This document shows positions 40,006-48,692 of a DNA stretch of 64,000 nt, in pieces. How positions within the stretch are numbered: the first letter of the stretch is position 1; every line of letters starts with the position of its first letter. The position numbers and the translations under genes were made by a program. The notes beneath the pieces were generated by a model that was not told the DNA's origin, ran no database searches, and was given only the letters and a program-made list of their open reading frames with translations. The DNA is from UBA1447 sp964612185. GTDB lineage: Bacteria > Bacillota > Clostridia > Oscillospirales > Acutalibacteraceae. The DNA lies in assembly GCA_964612185.1 (NCBI GenBank), contig CAZTCR010000002.1, forward strand, positions 62,001 through 126,000. Direction: 5' to 3'.

Positions 40006-40971
40006 TTAACCGGCGCCGTTTACCACATTGACGGGGCTTCCGTTTATAAACGCGCGAAGGTTCTCCGCTAAAATACCGACCAGTCTTTTCCTCGTCTCAT
40101 ACCCTGCCCATGCGATATGCGGGGTAATAAAACATTTTTCACAATTCAGCAGCGCGTTAGCTGCCTGAGGGGGTTCTGTTGAAAGCACATCAACGCCGGC
40201 TCCTGCGATGATGCCGCTGTTGAGCGCGTGCGCAAGCGCCGTTTCATCAACAACACCACCGCGCGATGTGTTGATAAAAAACGCGGAACTTTTCATTTTT
40301 GCAAAAAAAACGGCATTGGCCATCTTTTCGGTTTCCGGTGTCAGCGGGCAGTGCATCGTGACGATATCGGACAGCCCGAGCAATTCATCCAATTCGGCAA
40401 ATCTGAAGTTGTTCCGCCGGCTTTCATCGCCGGCATGCGGTGAATAAGCAATCACATTCATTTCCATTGCCTGGGCGATATCCGCAACAGCCCGGCCGAT
40501 CTTACCAAAGCCGATGATGCCGATGGTTTTTTGGTAAAGTTCGACAAGCGGGGACTTCCAAAAGCAAAAGTTCCTGTTCGCACTCCATTCACCGTTTTTG
40601 ACGGCAGTATTATGCAGGCCGACTTGATTGCATAACTCTAAAATATGAGCAAAGGTCATCTGCGCGACCGCTGATTTGCTGTAGGATGGAATGTTGGTGA
40701 CCGGAATACCGCGTTCCGCAGTGTATGCAAGGTCCACCACATTGGTGCCGGTGCTCAGCAGACCGATGTACTGTAATGGATGCATACGGGAAAGCAGATC
40801 TTTGCCCAAAACAGTTTTATTGGTAAAGACGATTTCGCAATCCGCCGCTCTTTCCAAAACATCCTCGGGTCTTGTAAAGTCATAAACGGCGTATTCACCG
40901 AATTCCGCAAGCCATTCCCATGATAAATCCCCCGGATTGGTCGTGTAGGCATCCAGTATTACGATTTTCAT
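40006..40971 (-). CDS. D-2-hydroxyacid dehydrogenase (hydroxypyruvate/glycerate dehydrogenase-like)
   Basis: A 321-residue NAD-dependent oxidoreductase. The NAD-binding motif is TIGIIGFGKIGRAVADIA (about 147-165); the catalytic triad is Arg in INTSRGGVVDE, Glu in DVLSTEPP and His in ITPHIAWA (about 287). Overall it resembles HprA-type glycerate dehydrogenases. The frame opens upstream at 41034, but MKIVILDAYTTNPGDLSW at 40971 behind AAGGGAAAG is the natural start. It lies 32 bases behind the patatin gene and probably shares its transcript. Confidence 0.85.
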   Translation of the reverse strand: MKIVILDAYTTNPGDLSWEWLAEFGEYAVYDFTRPEDVLERAADCEIVFTNKTVLGKDLLSRMHPLQYIGLLSTGTNVVDLAYTAERGIPVTNIPSYSKSAVAQMTFAHILELCNQVGLHNTAVKNGEWSANRNFCFWKSPLVELYQKTIGIIGFGKIGRAVADIAQAMEMNVIAYSPHAGDESRRNNFRFAELDELLGLSDIVTMHCPLTPETEKMANAVFFAKMKSSAFFINTSRGGVVDETALAHALNSGIIAGAGVDVLSTEPPQAANALLNCEKCFITPHIAWAGYETRKRLVGILAENLRAFINGSPVNVVNGAG

Positions 40972-41003
40972 TGTGCACTTTCCCTTCATGAGCAGTTCAA
41001 TGA

Positions 41004-42338
41004 TTATTGTTTGGTGTTGAGTATGGCTGAACAACAGAACAAAGCAGCACAGAACACATCAGGCATTACAGACGCCACCAGCCAAAGCCGCCGCTTTTGC
41101 GCCTGCGTAAGTTCATCTTCAAGCAGCAGTTGCAAACTGAAACCGAGAATCAGTTTTTTGTCCCAATTTTTTACAATTGTTTTCAGTAGATCAAAGCTCA
41201 GTCCTTTGTCGAGCTGCCGTGTGAGACCAGCAATCGAATTGGCGGAATTGTCCGCAATTAAGCCGGCTGTTTCGATGACCAGCTTTTCAGCCAAACCTTG
41301 AAGCGTATAGATTTCCCGTGGGTTAAAATCAAATATTTCAGCCGCAAGCTCGGCACAGCCGAGCACATTGTTGTTCGTTTCAAAAGGTCCTTGCTCAAAA
41401 CCCTGCAACAGCTCGATAACATTTTGCCTGCCAATTCGGTCAAATCGGTTTTCGCTTGGCAAAACGCTGAAAATTCGGTTGAATTTTTGTGTGCAAACAC
41501 CCTCGTAGGTGCTCACATGGTAGCATTCGTATTTTTCAAAAGTGTAGTAGTAACCATCAAAACGATTAAAGGCTTTGCAGGTATCCAAATATCCCTGACG
41601 AATATTGTTTAATGAAAGCTCTTTTTCAAAAATTGCCACACTGCCAAATTGACCGTCATTGAATGGGCGTTTGTTGTGGACATAACGGATGACCGCATCG
41701 TTTTCTTTTAACTTTTGCACGGGCATTTTACCTATATTAACGGCAACAACTTCTTCGGCACCGCGGTCTAATGCCATTTGTATCGGCATGTTGTCTGTAT
41801 ATCCGCCGTCAATATACTTCGTCTGACCAATTCGATATGATTTAACCAAAGGAAAGGCCGATGCACTGGCAATGATGTAATCAATTGCCTCGCCCCGCGG
41901 AATATCTTCAATAAACAGCTGAACACGCTTTTTATAGGGGAAGGTTGTGGTGACCAGACCGAAGTCGATTGGGGAACTGCGCAAAGCTTCTTCATCTAAA
42001 TAAGACAGTATCATATTGCGCAGCGGTGTATAATCGGCACCGCCCTTGAAAACAGCTTCCTTCGCGAGCCTTTTGATAAAATCGCCTTGTTTCGATTCTT
42101 CGTTGTTTACAGCTTCGGCAAACTGGGAAAAAACCATACCCATGCTCATATTTTCCCACATGTGCAGCGCTTCTTTGTATTTGTCCATAACCATCAGGGC
42201 GCCGTTGAATGCCCCGACAGAAGTGCCTGTAACAATGTCGGGTGAATAATTCAGTTCGCGCAGAGCTTGCCAGGCGCCGATTTGATAACCGCCCTTTGCT
42301 CCGCCTCCGCTTAATACAACCGCTCTCTTGCATGCCAA
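41004..42338 (-). CDS. Patatin-like phospholipase family protein
   Basis: A 444-residue Ser-Asp lipid acyl hydrolase. The oxyanion motif is LSGGGAKGGYQIGAW near the N-terminus, the nucleophile elbow is GTSVG (Ser about residue 41), and the catalytic Asp lies in YIDGGYTDNMPI (about 174). The C-terminal 200 residues are not a domain I recognise. No signal peptide is seen, so it is probably cytosolic or membrane-associated. A GGAGGG box lies upstream on the minus strand. Confidence 0.85.
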   Translation of the reverse strand: MACKRAVVLSGGGAKGGYQIGAWQALRELNYSPDIVTGTSVGAFNGALMVMDKYKEALHMWENMSMGMVFSQFAEAVNNEESKQGDFIKRLAKEAVFKGGADYTPLRNMILSYLDEEALRSSPIDFGLVTTTFPYKKRVQLFIEDIPRGEAIDYIIASASAFPLVKSYRIGQTKYIDGGYTDNMPIQMALDRGAEEVVAVNIGKMPVQKLKENDAVIRYVHNKRPFNDGQFGSVAIFEKELSLNNIRQGYLDTCKAFNRFDGYYYTFEKYECYHVSTYEGVCTQKFNRIFSVLPSENRFDRIGRQNVIELLQGFEQGPFETNNNVLGCAELAAEIFDFNPREIYTLQGLAEKLVIETAGLIADNSANSIAGLTRQLDKGLSFDLLKTIVKNWDKKLILGFSLQLLLEDELTQAQKRRLWLVASVMPDVFCAALFCCSAILNTKQ

Positions 42339-42456
42339 TACAATCCCTCCATAATTGACTGAAAATTTAAGCAGTTTTTCACTATCAATTGTAAAATATT
42401 ATATCATGAAACAACTAAAAAATACACACAAATTTAGCTCTGAAGGGTCAATTAAG

Positions 42457-42485
42457 TTGACCGGCAGTAAAAAATGATATACAAT
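42457..42485 (+). promoter_or_regulatory. Promoter upstream of galK
   Basis: TTGACC (42457-42462), a 17-base spacer and TACAAT (42480-42485). It is the only clear promoter found ahead of the ten-gene run 42598-53333. Confidence 0.65.
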
Positions 42486-42597
42486 CATTCTGGCTGAAAC
42501 CATGAGTATAGGCATTAGACTGCGAAGGGCAAAAAGCATACAGCGTAATTTGCTGTTAGTCTGTATGCGAAAACAGCTTATCGGAAAAGAGGAGCAT

Positions 42598-43881
42598 ATG
42601 GAAAATCTTTTATTGATCAGAGACAAACTGGCTGCCGGATTTCTTGCGAAGGAATTGAAGGCAGTATATATGACGGATACGGAAGTCGCACGGCAAAAAT
42701 TGAGAATTTCAAAACTTCTTGACAACTTCGGTCTGCTTTTTGGGACGGACAGAAGCATCGGGCTGTTCAGCGCGCCCGGACGCACCGAAATCGGCGGCAA
42801 TCATACAGACCACAACCACGGTAGAGTCTTGGCGGCAAGCATTAATTTGGACGCGGTAGCGGCTGCTGCGGTCAATGATGAAAACATTGTTCGTGTAAAA
42901 TCGGACGGTTATTCCATGGATGTTGTGAACCTTGATGACCTCGGCGTGATGCCGCAGGAGCGTCACCGTTCTGCCGCGCTTGTTCGCGGTGTCTGTGCCG
43001 GTTTTAAACTGCGGGGTTATCAAATCGGCGGCTTTGATGCCGCAACCGCTTCGGATGTTTTGCCCGGTTCTGGTTTATCCTCTTCGGCGGCATTTGAAGT
43101 GCTGCTGGGCACCATATTGAATCACCTTTACAACGAGGGGCGCGTCAGTGCGGTTGAAATTGCCCAAATCGCCCAATATGCGGAAAACGAGTATTTCGGC
43201 AAGCCCTGCGGTCTGATGGACCAAACGGCAAGCGCCGTCGGCGGGTTTGTCACGATTGATTTTAAAAATCCCAAAACACCGGTTATTGAAAAAGTGGATT
43301 TCGATTTTTCCGCCTGCGGACACAGCCTTTGTATTGTTGACACAAAAGGCAGCCATTCCGGTTTGACGGAAGAATACACCGCAGTGAGGGTAGAAATGGA
43401 GTCCGTTGCGGCAGATTTCGGCAAAGAGACGCTGCGCGATGTTCCGCAGGACGAGTTTGAAAAAGAAATTCACGACCTTCGTCCGCGTGTGGGTGACAGA
43501 GCCGTTTTACGCGCTATGCACTATTTCACGGATAACGAAAGGGTACTTCGTCAAGCGAAAGCCCTTACCCAAGGGGATTTTGACACTTTTAAAGCAATGG
43601 TTATTGAAAGCGGTCAGTCATCCTTTATGTATAACCAAAATGTCTACCTGTCAGGCACACCGGGATTCCAACCTGTTTCGATTGCTTTGTGTTTGAGCGA
43701 AAAAATACTCAAAGGCAATGGCGCCTGGCGTGTACACGGCGGCGGTTTTGCCGGGACTATTCAAGCGTTTGTACCGATTGATTTGCTTGGCGTATACAGT
43801 AACGCCATGAATGATGTTTTTGGCGACAATTCCTGCCATGTGCTGTCGGTCCGTCCGGTTGGCGGTGTAAAAATATTCTGA
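42598..43881 (+). CDS. galK: Galactokinase (GHMP kinase family)
   Basis: Phosphorylates galactose at C1 in the Leloir pathway. The protein is 427 residues, somewhat longer than E. coli GalK. The galactokinase signature is GRTEIGGNHTDHNHG (about 59-73); the ATP-binding GHMP motif is LPGSGLSSSAAFE; CGLMDQ carries the catalytic Asp; the C-terminal GHMP motif is VHGGGFAGTIQAF. The N-terminal 50 residues are an extra helical segment. GAGGAG precedes ATG 42598; an earlier in-frame ATG at 42502 is not favoured. galT and galE are not adjacent, so the exact sugar is assumed from the signature. Confidence 0.88.
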   Translation: MENLLLIRDKLAAGFLAKELKAVYMTDTEVARQKLRISKLLDNFGLLFGTDRSIGLFSAPGRTEIGGNHTDHNHGRVLAASINLDAVAAAAVNDENIVRVKSDGYSMDVVNLDDLGVMPQERHRSAALVRGVCAGFKLRGYQIGGFDAATASDVLPGSGLSSSAAFEVLLGTILNHLYNEGRVSAVEIAQIAQYAENEYFGKPCGLMDQTASAVGGFVTIDFKNPKTPVIEKVDFDFSACGHSLCIVDTKGSHSGLTEEYTAVRVEMESVAADFGKETLRDVPQDEFEKEIHDLRPRVGDRAVLRAMHYFTDNERVLRQAKALTQGDFDTFKAMVIESGQSSFMYNQNVYLSGTPGFQPVSIALCLSEKILKGNGAWRVHGGGFAGTIQAFVPIDLLGVYSNAMNDVFGDNSCHVLSVRPVGGVKIF

Positions 43882-43916
43882 ATGAATCTGCATTCCACAA
43901 TCAGAAATGAGATGAA

Positions 43917-44954
43917 ATGATGCCAAATTATAAAGCACTGCAGGAACTTATTTTCGCCCTGTCCGATACAAATGGTGTCTCGGGTGACGAGTCTGCCCCG
44001 GCAGAAATGGCAGGCAAAGAACTTGCGAAATATATGCCTGTGACGATTGACGCACTCGGCAATATATCGGGCAAAACCGCAGGTGCCGGGCCACATATCC
44101 TGCTGGACGCCCACATGGACCAAATCGGTATGATCGTGACGGCGGTGAACGAAGACGGGTTTGTGAAAATTGACAAATGCGGCGGTATGGACATCCGTGT
44201 TTTAGCGGCGCATGAGGTGACGGTATGGGGGAAAGAGCCGCTATTCGGTGTAATCACATCCACGCCGCCTCACTTAGCCCAAAAGGAAGACGGCAAGAAG
44301 GCAAAAAGATTTGACGAAATCGCCATTGATATCGGTCTGCCGGGGAAAAAGGCATCCGAACTTGTTCATCCGGGCGACCGGGTAACCCTCAACGGCAAGC
44401 AAATGAGGCTGATGAACAACCGGATTTGCAGCCCCGCGCTTGACGACAGGGCGGGCATGGCGGCAATTTTGCGCTGCCTGCAGATATTAAAAGATAAAAA
44501 GCATCAATGCCGGCTTTTCGTTCTGTTCTCCGTTCAAGAAGAAACGGGCGGCAGCGGCGCGCAAACGGGCGGGTTTACGGCGGCGGCAGATGAATCGATA
44601 GCCGTCGATGTGAGCTTCGCGATGGCACCCGGCATGCCGCGTGAAAAATGCGCCGATTTGGGTAAGGGCACCATGATTGGTATATCGCCGGTGTTGGATC
44701 ATAAAATGAGCACAACGCTCGAACGAATCGCAAAAGATAAAAATATCCCATATCAGTTGGAAGTGATGGGCGGAAAAACGGGAACCAACGCGGATATGAT
44801 TCAAGTGGCCGGCAACGGTACACCATCAGCCTTGCTTTCTATCCCGTTAAAGAATATGCATACGGGCGTTGAAATGTTAGACCTGGCTGATGTGGAAAGC
44901 ACTGCGAGACTGATGGCTGAATATATTTTGGAAAGGGGCGGGGCGGATGTATAA
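43917..44954 (+). CDS. M42 family metallopeptidase (glutamyl aminopeptidase/endoglucanase M type)
   Basis: A 345-residue binuclear metalloaminopeptidase. Metal ligands appear in order: His and Asp in LDAHMDQIG (about residue 63), Asp in ALDDRAGM (about 181), the Glu pair in VQEETGGSGA (about 206-208), Asp in AVDVSFA and His in KNMHTGVE (about 313). The endoglucanase name in older annotations is misleading, since these are peptidases that form tetrahedral dodecamers. It overlaps the next, paralogous gene by eight bases. Confidence 0.88.
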   Translation: MMPNYKALQELIFALSDTNGVSGDESAPAEMAGKELAKYMPVTIDALGNISGKTAGAGPHILLDAHMDQIGMIVTAVNEDGFVKIDKCGGMDIRVLAAHEVTVWGKEPLFGVITSTPPHLAQKEDGKKAKRFDEIAIDIGLPGKKASELVHPGDRVTLNGKQMRLMNNRICSPALDDRAGMAAILRCLQILKDKKHQCRLFVLFSVQEETGGSGAQTGGFTAAADESIAVDVSFAMAPGMPREKCADLGKGTMIGISPVLDHKMSTTLERIAKDKNIPYQLEVMGGKTGTNADMIQVAGNGTPSALLSIPLKNMHTGVEMLDLADVESTARLMAEYILERGGADV

Positions 44955-45966
44955 AGAACTGGAAACCCTCTGCTCGATCCCGGGCATTTCCGGCAGAGAA
45001 GACAAAGTTCGGGACTGTCTAATTACACTTATTGGCCAATCGGCGCAATGTAAAGTTGACCCGCTGGGCAATCTGATTGTTTTTAAAAAAGGCGTCATAA
45101 CACCAAAAAACAAAGTGATGCTTGCCGCGCACATGGACGAAATCGGGTTTATGGTAACTACCATAACGGATGACGGCTATCTCAAGTTTTCCGCCGTGGG
45201 CGGTGTGGACACCCGTGTTATGCTTGGGAGACCGGTAATTGTCGGCGAAAAAAACCTACCGGGTGTAATTGGTATAAAACCGGTCCACATGGTTTCGGAC
45301 GATGAAAAAGCGGACATTCCGGACCAAGACAGTCTCTATATTGATATCGGCGCAAAAAACCGCGAGGAAGCGGAAAAAGTGGTAAGCCCCGGTGATGCGG
45401 TCGGTTTCTATTCGCATCCTGTACGGTTTGGCGAAGGCCGAATAAAAGCAAGAGCGCTTGACGATAGAGCAGGCTGTTTGGTTTTAGTGAATTTGATAAA
45501 AAGTGAGTTGCCCTGCGACATGCACTTCGTTTTTACCGTGCAGGAAGAAGTGGGTTTAAGAGGCGCAAAAACGGCTGCATTTTCAGTTGCGCCGGACTAT
45601 GCGATTGTTGTGGAAACAACAACAGCGGCTGATATCGCCGGTGTTCCAAAAGAAAAGCAGGTGTGCAAACTCGATTCGGGTGCTGTCATATCGTTTATGG
45701 ACAGGAGCACCGTTTATAACCGGAAGCTGTACGATCTGGCTTTTGCGCTTGCTAATAAAAACAACATAAAGGTTCAGCCGAAAACGGCGGTTGCCGGCGG
45801 CAATGATGCCGGCTCGATTCACACCAGCCGCGGCGGCGTGCGTACACTGACCGTTTCCCTGCCTTGCCGGTATCTGCATTCCCCCTCGTGCGTGATTCAC
45901 GAAGAGGATATTACTCAAGTGCAAAAAATCGTGCTGGCTTTGGCGGAGGAATGCGCCAATGCTTAG
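44947..45966 (+). CDS. M42 family metallopeptidase, second paralogue
   Basis: A 339-residue second M42 peptidase. Ligands: LAAHMDEIG, ALDDRAGC, VQEEVGLRGA, VVETTTAADI (Glu in place of the Asp seen in the neighbour) and YLHSPSCVI. The difference at the fifth ligand and in the last motif suggests distinct specificity, and M42 peptidases can form mixed complexes. It starts inside the end of the preceding gene and itself overlaps the GNAT gene by eight bases, so the three are probably translationally coupled. Confidence 0.88.
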   Translation: MYKELETLCSIPGISGREDKVRDCLITLIGQSAQCKVDPLGNLIVFKKGVITPKNKVMLAAHMDEIGFMVTTITDDGYLKFSAVGGVDTRVMLGRPVIVGEKNLPGVIGIKPVHMVSDDEKADIPDQDSLYIDIGAKNREEAEKVVSPGDAVGFYSHPVRFGEGRIKARALDDRAGCLVLVNLIKSELPCDMHFVFTVQEEVGLRGAKTAAFSVAPDYAIVVETTTAADIAGVPKEKQVCKLDSGAVISFMDRSTVYNRKLYDLAFALANKNNIKVQPKTAVAGGNDAGSIHTSRGGVRTLTVSLPCRYLHSPSCVIHEEDITQVQKIVLALAEECANA

Positions 45967-46711
45967 ATTTCCGGAGGAACAAGACGACCGCTTTACAAGT
46001 TTTTGTCAACGGGATGTTTTTGGCACGAGAATATCGGCCTGTATGACAGTTTATGGGACGGATTACCCTTTTGCTTTGTTTTATTTGCAGGTAAATGGGG
46101 ACACGGTTACGGCCGCGCTGAGTATAATTGACGCAGCGATGACACTTTGCTGTGCGGAGAATGCCGATTTTGAAGAGCTGTCACAATTTATTAAAGCGGT
46201 CGGGTTCGACAGTCTGTTGTGCGATGCGACGCTCTGCAGCCGACTCGGTTTGGAACCGGAGAAAACCGGTTTTATTGTTGAGTACGGTGAAACAAAAAAA
46301 GAATTTGATTATCATGGTGTTTTCTTTGCGGACAGGGTTGAGTTATCGGATGTTTATGACATATTGCATCGTTCGGACTTTGACGGTTTGAATAATCAAG
46401 CCCGGTGGCTTTCGGATGTCTCTTTTAGGGTGAACCGGGGAGCCGCAACAGCGGCAGCGGCTCAAGAAGACGGCAAATTGGCCGCCTGTGCCATGGTTTT
46501 GTTTGAGACGCAATCGGCCGCGCTCATCGGCGCGGTTGCGACTTTGCCTGAGTACCGCGGCAAGGGCTATGCCGGTGCGCTTGTCACTTCGCTTGCCCGT
46601 GAGAAAAAGGCAGCGAATAAAAGGGTAGAATTGCTTTGTGCAAAAAATGACATTGTTCATTTTTACCTGAAGCTCGGATTTGAAATAACCGGTGAATGGG
46701 CGCTGGTGTAA
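45959..46711 (+). CDS. GNAT family N-acetyltransferase
   Basis: A 250-residue protein with a C-terminal GNAT fold: the acetyl-CoA pyrophosphate-binding motif LPEYRGKGYAGALVTSLAREKK (R-x2-G-x-G/A) at about 197-215 and the closing 'VELLCAKNDIVHFYLKLGFEITGEWALV'. The N-terminal 130 residues do not match a named domain; they may be a degenerate GNAT half. The acceptor is unknown. It overlaps the M42 gene by eight bases. Confidence 0.8.
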   Translation: MLRFPEEQDDRFTSFCQRDVFGTRISACMTVYGTDYPFALFYLQVNGDTVTAALSIIDAAMTLCCAENADFEELSQFIKAVGFDSLLCDATLCSRLGLEPEKTGFIVEYGETKKEFDYHGVFFADRVELSDVYDILHRSDFDGLNNQARWLSDVSFRVNRGAATAAAAQEDGKLAACAMVLFETQSAALIGAVATLPEYRGKGYAGALVTSLAREKKAANKRVELLCAKNDIVHFYLKLGFEITGEWALV

Positions 46712-46728
46712 AGCAGGTAATTTTTATG

Positions 46729-47991
46729 AAGCAGCAATTTTTTAATGTGGATGATAAAATATTCCGCTGCAGCGAAAAAGCAATGGATAAGATCGCTGCA
46801 CCCATAAAGAAAATTGAAGAAATAACCGAGTACAACCAGTTAAAAGTATTGTCCGCGTTTGTTAAAAACGGTGTCAGCGAAAGCCATTTTTCGGAAAGCA
46901 CCGGCTATGGTTACGGGGACAGGGGCCGGGAAGTACTGGACAAGGTGTTTGCGGAGGCTTTTGGTGCCGAGGATGCCCTTGTAAGGCACAGTTTTGCCTG
47001 CGGCACGCATACCATTGCCGTCGCGCTGTTCGGTCTGCTGCGCCCCGGTGAGACCATGCTGTGTGTAACAGGGGCTCCGTATGACACCATTCATCCCGTC
47101 ATCGGACTCAACGGCGAAGGCATGGGGTCGCTAAAAGATTTTGGTATTCATTACGAACAAGTTGACTTGGATAAAAACGGCAAGCCGGATATACCCGCAA
47201 TCCGGGAAGCGCTCAAACGCGACATCCGCTTGATTTATATTCAGCGCTCCGGTGGCTATACGCCGCGTCCAAGCCTGTCTGTACGGGAAATCGGAGCAAT
47301 TACAAACCTTGTGAAAACACATAGCAACGCATTGGTTTTTGTGGATAACTGTTATGGTGAATTTGTGCAAATGCGGGAACCGCCCGAATTCGGCGCGGAT
47401 GTTATAGCAGGTTCGCTGATTAAAAATCCCGGGGGCGGCATCGCGAAAAACGGCGGTTATATTGCGGGCAAATCGGATTTAATCGAACTGTGCGCTTACA
47501 GGATGACAACACCGGGGCTTGGCAGGGAAGTGGGCGCAACGCTCGGACAAAACCGCGGGATGTTTATGGGGTTGTTCAACGCGCCGCATGTAACGGGTGA
47601 AGCCCTGAAAGCGGCTGCGTTTACGGCTGCACTTTTTGAAGAGCTTGGATTTGATGTCGCGCCGGCAAGCGGGGATGAACGCTTTGATATTGTTCAGTCC
47701 GTATTTCTTCGCGATGCCGAATCGTTAATAGCCTTCTGCCAGGGGATGCAACGCGGCGCCCCTGTGGATTCTTTTGTGTTACCGGAACCATGGGATATGC
47801 CCGGCTATGACAACAAAGTCATAATGGCTGCGGGCGCTTTTACCATGGGGTCTTCCATCGAACTGTCGGCCGACGCGCCGCTCAGGGAGCCTTATGCCGC
47901 GTGGATGCAGGGCGGGCTCAATTTTCACAGCGCAAAAATGGGTATTATGCTGGCCGCTCAAACAATGCTTGAAAAGGGTAAATTGCAATGA
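46729..47991 (+). CDS. Methionine gamma-lyase family / 'aluminium resistance' PLP-dependent protein
   Basis: A 420-residue fold type I PLP enzyme. The family (Met_gamma_lyase, often named aluminium resistance protein) shows STGYGYGDRGREVLDKVFAEAFGAEDALVRHSFACGTH, IYIQRSGGYTPRPS, FVDNCYGEF (PLP ring Asp) and the Schiff-base Lys in GSLIKNPGGGIAKNGGYIAG. The true activity of this family is not firmly established. ATG 46729 (after AGCAGG) is chosen; an earlier ATG at 46696 lies inside the GNAT gene. It overlaps the DUF2461 gene by four bases. Confidence 0.82.
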   Translation, partial: KQQFFNVDDKIFRCSEKAMDKIAAPIKKIEEITEYNQLKVLSAFVKNGVSESHFSESTGYGYGDRGREVLDKVFAEAFGAEDALVRHSFACGTHTIAVALFGLLRPGETMLCVTGAPYDTIHPVIGLNGEGMGSLKDFGIHYEQVDLDKNGKPDIPAIREALKRDIRLIYIQRSGGYTPRPSLSVREIGAITNLVKTHSNALVFVDNCYGEFVQMREPPEFGADVIAGSLIKNPGGGIAKNGGYIAGKSDLIELCAYRMTTPGLGREVGATLGQNRGMFMGLFNAPHVTGEALKAAAFTAALFEELGFDVAPASGDERFDIVQSVFLRDAESLIAFCQGMQRGAPVDSFVLPEPWDMPGYDNKVIMAAGAFTMGSSIELSADAPLREPYAAWMQGGLNFHSAKMGIMLAAQTMLEKGKLQ

Positions 47992-48692
47992 ACAGTTATG
48001 ACGGAATTACGGGCGAAGCATTTTGGCTACTCGGACAAAACAAGTTCAATAATTCAAAAGAGTTTTATGAAGCAAATAAAGAGCAAATTGTCCGCCTTGC
48101 GATACAGCCCATGCGGCAGATTGCGGAGGCTATTGCGGCGGAGATGGAAAAAATTGACGACAGGATGAATCTTGTTCCGACAAAAATGGTATCCCGAATC
48201 CGGCGTGACACCCGATTTTCAAAAGACAAGCGACTTTACCGCGAAAACATCTGGATCATGTTTATGCGTCCGAAGGCCGAATGGCCGACATATCCCTGCT
48301 TTTGGTTCGAAATTCAGCCATCGGGTTATTCGTATGGCGTCAGCTGTTTCGAAACAACACCGGCGTTTATGCAGATTTACCGTCAACTGCTGTTGGAGCA
48401 ACCGGATCAATTCCTGCAAGCGGTTAAAAAAACAAAAAAAGCCGGCGCGGATTTTTATGCCGATACCTATAAAAAAGAAAAGAAACCGGATGTTCCGGAA
48501 AACATAAAAATGTATTATAATGTTAAAAGCATGTCTTTTATGGCGAAATCAAACGACTTGACCATGCTTGAAAGCGACACGATTATTGCACAGCTGAAAG
48601 CAGCTTACGAGAACTTCACACCGATGTACCGGTTTCTGAAATGTGCGGCAGACCGGTATATCGCATTGGGGCAGGTGGATAACAATGCTTGA
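47988..48692 (+). CDS. DUF2461 family protein
   Basis: A 234-residue protein of unknown function. The typical sequence pattern of the DUF2461 (TIGR02453) family is visible: 'NNSKEFYEANKEQI', 'RIRRDTRFSKDKRLYRENIWIMFM' and 'CFWFEIQPSGYSYGVSCFET'. It starts inside the stop of the preceding gene (ATGA-type overlap) and overlaps the following mutase start by eight bases. Confidence 0.78.
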   Translation: MNSYDGITGEAFWLLGQNKFNNSKEFYEANKEQIVRLAIQPMRQIAEAIAAEMEKIDDRMNLVPTKMVSRIRRDTRFSKDKRLYRENIWIMFMRPKAEWPTYPCFWFEIQPSGYSYGVSCFETTPAFMQIYRQLLLEQPDQFLQAVKKTKKAGADFYADTYKKEKKPDVPENIKMYYNVKSMSFMAKSNDLTMLESDTIIAQLKAAYENFTPMYRFLKCAADRYIALGQVDNNA

